Assembly (NCBI GenBank): GCA_031265535.1
Contig: JAISCO010000366.1
Span: forward strand, 1-9,853
Reading direction: 5' to 3'
Length of the DNA: 9,853 bases
DNA from: Spirochaetaceae bacterium
GTDB taxonomy: Bacteria; Spirochaetota; Spirochaetia; Treponematales; Breznakiellaceae
Position numbers and translations under genes: made by a program. The stretch's first letter is position 1. Each line of letters opens with the position of its first letter. Below, piece by piece: positions 8,055 to 9,853 of this stretch. Under the pieces are notes generated by a model that worked only from the letters and a program-made list of their open reading frames with translations, did no database searches and was not told the origin of the DNA.

Positions 8055-9515
8055 TTAATACGCGCCCTTGTGTCCCAAAACAACCCATATCGTTCTGTAG
8101 AGTATCCACATATCCAGCCATATAGACCAGTTTTGCAAATAGTAGGTGTCGAATGAAACCCTGTCTTTATAATTAGTGTCAGAACGGCCTGAAACCTGCC
8201 AAAGACCTGTAATACCCGGCTTTACCGAAAAAATACGCTGAAAATCGTCTTCGTACTTTTTTATTTCATCATCAACAATTGGGCGCGGACCTACAAGACT
8301 CATATCGCCTTTCAGCACATTTATAAGCTGCGGAAATTCGTCAAGGCTTGTTTTTCGCAAAAAAGCGCCAAGTTTTGTAACACGCGGATCATTTTTTAAC
8401 TTACGCGACGCTTCCCATTCAATCCGCGCCCCCTCATCACTCTCCAGCAGTTTTTTAAGCCGGTCATCAGCGTCTTTCATCATTGTTCTGAATTTATAGG
8501 TTTTGAAATGCCTGCCATTCTGCCCCACGCGGGTCTGGGCGTAAATAGCTTTACCGGGGGAGCTAATACATATCGCGAGCGCGATCAGCAGCATGAACGG
8601 CAGAATCACAATTCCGCCGAAAATAACAATAATAAGGTCTAAACCCCGTTTTATCGCGAGATTCCAGCGCATTTTTAGACGCTGTATTGTGGCAAGTCCA
8701 AGTATGCCGTCAAAATCACGCGCCGACATCCAGACGCTTGTCATTCCAAAAAAATCCGGTATCATCACATTGTAACGAAACGCCGAAACAGAATAATTCA
8801 AAAGGCGCACCAATTCTTTTCGTTTAAGATTATTCATGGCAACGATAGCGACTTTGATCCTAAAGCGTTTTACGATTTGCGGGCCAAGAGACGTGTCATG
8901 AATAATCGGGACGCCGCGATAACTTACACCCGTTCTTTCGTCATCGTCAAGTATCAAAACCGGTACATAAGCAAGGGACCGCTTGTTAAGCAGCTTGTCT
9001 ATAATAAGCCGGCCTGTAGAACCGCCGCCATATATCACGGCAGGGATACCGCCCAATTTTGTTTTGCTTAAAATCGCGCGCATCAGCGAGCGGCAGAGCA
9101 GTATTATCAATGTTGAAAATAAAAACCCCAGGAAAAACGCGGCGGAAATTATATCAAGCGCCTTATTATTCACATAGCGCGAAAGTATGACGCTGCCGTG
9201 CGACATAAGGCTGGCAATAAAAATGCGGCGCAGTTCTTCCGCCGGAGCAAGCGACACCCCCGGATACAGACTCGAAACATAAAAAACAAGAATAAACAGC
9301 GGCAGATACGGCCAATAGGTAATAAAAGAACGAAAGTTTATCGCGACAGGGTCGTACAAATTCACGAAAAAGAACCCCGCCCCAAATGAAAGCATCACCC
9401 CCGCAAGGTCCGCGATGATCATGGCGATAGTTGTGAACGTTGAACTTGTACGCGCAAAACTTTCTTTGTACCACCTCTCAAAATCATCCAGCGTCATGCC
9501 TATAGTATCCGCCAT
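8055..9515 (-). CDS. Undecaprenyl-phosphate sugar-1-phosphate transferase (WbaP-type)
   Basis: It transfers a sugar phosphate (galactose-1-phosphate in classic WbaP) from a UDP-sugar to undecaprenyl phosphate in the inner membrane, the first step of O-antigen, capsule or exopolysaccharide units. From ATG 9515 it has 486 residues, close to WbaP (about 476). Membrane helices lie near 28-52, 67-84, 100-112 and 121-145. A Rossmann-like CoA_binding_3 domain follows, with VIYGGGSTGRL (160-170). Next are the membrane-dipping helix (about 289-317, preceded by KRGLDL) and the catalytic domain with KFRTM (341-345), RKTSLDEFPQL (387-397, catalytic D392-E393), VGPRP (408-412) and GITGLWQVSGRS (434-445). 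The frame is open to 9644, but the extra 43 residues are not family-like and would contain the TATAAT box, so 9515 is preferred, although its ribosome site is weak. The substrate sugar cannot be read from the sequence. Confidence 0.92.
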   Translation of the reverse strand: MADTIGMTLDDFERWYKESFARTSSTFTTIAMIIADLAGVMLSFGAGFFFVNLYDPVAINFRSFITYWPYLPLFILVFYVSSLYPGVSLAPAEELRRIFIASLMSHGSVILSRYVNNKALDIISAAFFLGFLFSTLIILLCRSLMRAILSKTKLGGIPAVIYGGGSTGRLIIDKLLNKRSLAYVPVLILDDDERTGVSYRGVPIIHDTSLGPQIVKRFRIKVAIVAMNNLKRKELVRLLNYSVSAFRYNVMIPDFFGMTSVWMSARDFDGILGLATIQRLKMRWNLAIKRGLDLIIVIFGGIVILPFMLLIALAICISSPGKAIYAQTRVGQNGRHFKTYKFRTMMKDADDRLKKLLESDEGARIEWEASRKLKNDPRVTKLGAFLRKTSLDEFPQLINVLKGDMSLVGPRPIVDDEIKKYEDDFQRIFSVKPGITGLWQVSGRSDTNYKDRVSFDTYYLQNWSIWLDMWILYRTIWVVLGHKGAY

Positions 9516-9782
9516 CCGCCTGTTTTTTGCAATCCTTACTTCCCTCTTACCAGTAATTATACTTTTAGCGCCATATAGTGATTCTATTTGCAAAAAACTA
9601 ACCCTATATAAGAGGTTGGGATACTTTTTCACATTTGGGCGCATTTTTTGCTTTGCAAAAAAACACTATCCCCTGTCCACTGTTAATGAGTGGGGGGTCG
9701 CGGAATAGACCGGAATGGAGCGCAGCGGAATGAGGACTATGGAGCGGGGGGGAGCAGTGTCGAAAAAGTTCATCATATTATC
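9516..9782. other. Intergenic stretch with G-runs and small direct repeats
   Basis: I see no convincing gene in this stretch. It contains TTTTTTGC-TTT-GCAAAAAA, an 8-base-pair AT-rich hairpin at 9644-9662, and CCACT-N7-AGTGG at 9677-9693 leading into a run of six G. CGGAAT occurs three times between 9701 and 9730, ATGGAGCG twice (9715-9722 and 9739-9746), and a run of seven G lies just after the second. This may be the remains of an intergenic repeat element. A plus-strand frame from ATG 9715 stays open to the window edge, but it starts in this repetitive text without a well-spaced ribosome site. Confidence 0.4.
9556..9561 (-). promoter_or_regulatory. Candidate -10 box of the WbaP-type gene
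   Basis: Read on the minus strand, AAAAGTATAATTAC contains a perfect TATAAT (9561 to 9556). Transcription would begin near 9549, giving a leader of about 33 bases before ATG 9515. No good -35 hexamer is found 16-18 bases upstream (the best fit there is GAATCA), so an activator may be required or the box may be accidental. It argues against the longer start at 9644. Confidence 0.4.
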
Positions 9783-9851
9783 TCAAAATTTTAACGGTTT
9801 GGGATTGATGCGCTTCCCCTTTTTATTTGAAACCGGCTCAACTGCTAATTG
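9783..9851 (-). CDS. Possible 3' end of a minus-strand gene (partial)
   Basis: On the minus strand one frame is open from the right edge to a TGA at 9785-9783 and would encode 22 residues, ending KKGKRINPKPLKF. The basic, Pro/Lys-rich ending looks like a natural protein C-terminus, and the other two minus frames stop at once. The orientation matches the WbaP-type gene downstream. Twenty-two residues are too few to name a family, and a competing plus-strand frame covers the same bases, so this is a weak call. Confidence 0.3.
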   Translation of the reverse strand, partial: QLAVEPVSNKKGKRINPKPLKF

Positions 9852-9853
9852 CT

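Noticed and set aside
9516..9644. Longer N-terminus of the sugar transferase starting at 9644
   Set aside because: The added 43 residues are not family-like, no ribosome site precedes ATG 9644, and a TATAAT box lies inside the added part.
9715..9853. Plus-strand frame open to the right edge
   Set aside because: It starts within short repeats and a G-run, with no well-spaced ribosome site. The opposing minus-strand tail reads more like protein, though neither is certain.

Overview
The window looks like chromosomal DNA of a Gram-negative spirochaete, most likely a Treponema relative. This is an inference. It rests on an exported HEAT-repeat protein behind tgt, a tiny flavin-binding lipoprotein with a loose spirochaete-type lipobox, a secreted IGDTGPAGG/YWSSTE (DUF1566-like) protein, AT-leaning codon use broken by GC-rich runs, and a 14-base poly-G tract of the kind used for phase variation in treponemes. 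No single sequence here proves the genus. I see no rRNA, tRNA or CRISPR array.

Positions 1-181 hold the right-hand tail of an insertion sequence of the ISAs1 type: the last 56 codons of its transposase and a putative terminal repeat ending in CCCTG. Nineteen bases past that end is a strong sigma70-like promoter (TTGACA, 17-base spacer, GATACT). It opens a tightly packed plus-strand gene set from 260 to 6034: dut (dUTPase), lptF and lptG (the two membrane permeases of the LPS-type lipid exporter), tgt (queuine tRNA-guanine transglycosylase), a secreted HEAT-repeat protein and a small FMN-binding lipoprotein. The first junctions overlap by ATGA and later gaps are 9, 15 and 35 bases, so one transcript is likely. 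It mixes nucleotide-pool cleaning, envelope lipid transport, tRNA modification and two exported proteins.

From 6035 to 6164 there is a non-coding stretch with imperfect 15-base repeats and a candidate promoter overlapped by a 13-base palindrome. It precedes a secreted two-part protein (6165-7247) with an uncertain, possibly CsgG-like N-terminal half and a confident DUF1566-like C-terminal half.

The right part reads on the minus strand. A WbaP-type undecaprenyl-phosphate sugar-1-phosphate transferase (9515 to 8055), which starts surface glycan synthesis on the lipid carrier, is followed after 38 bases by a secreted protein of unknown function (8016 to 7234). Those 38 bases contain the run of 14 G. 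The unknown protein converges on the DUF1566-like gene and their 3' ends overlap by 14 bases. From 9516 to 9853 there is mostly non-coding DNA with short G-runs and small direct repeats, and possibly the last 22 codons of another minus-strand gene at the right edge.

The most unusual points are the poly-G tract upstream of a secreted-protein gene and a set of short head-to-tail duplications, all 14-15 bases long, at four places within 2.2 kb. One of these duplicated the start region of the HEAT-repeat gene.
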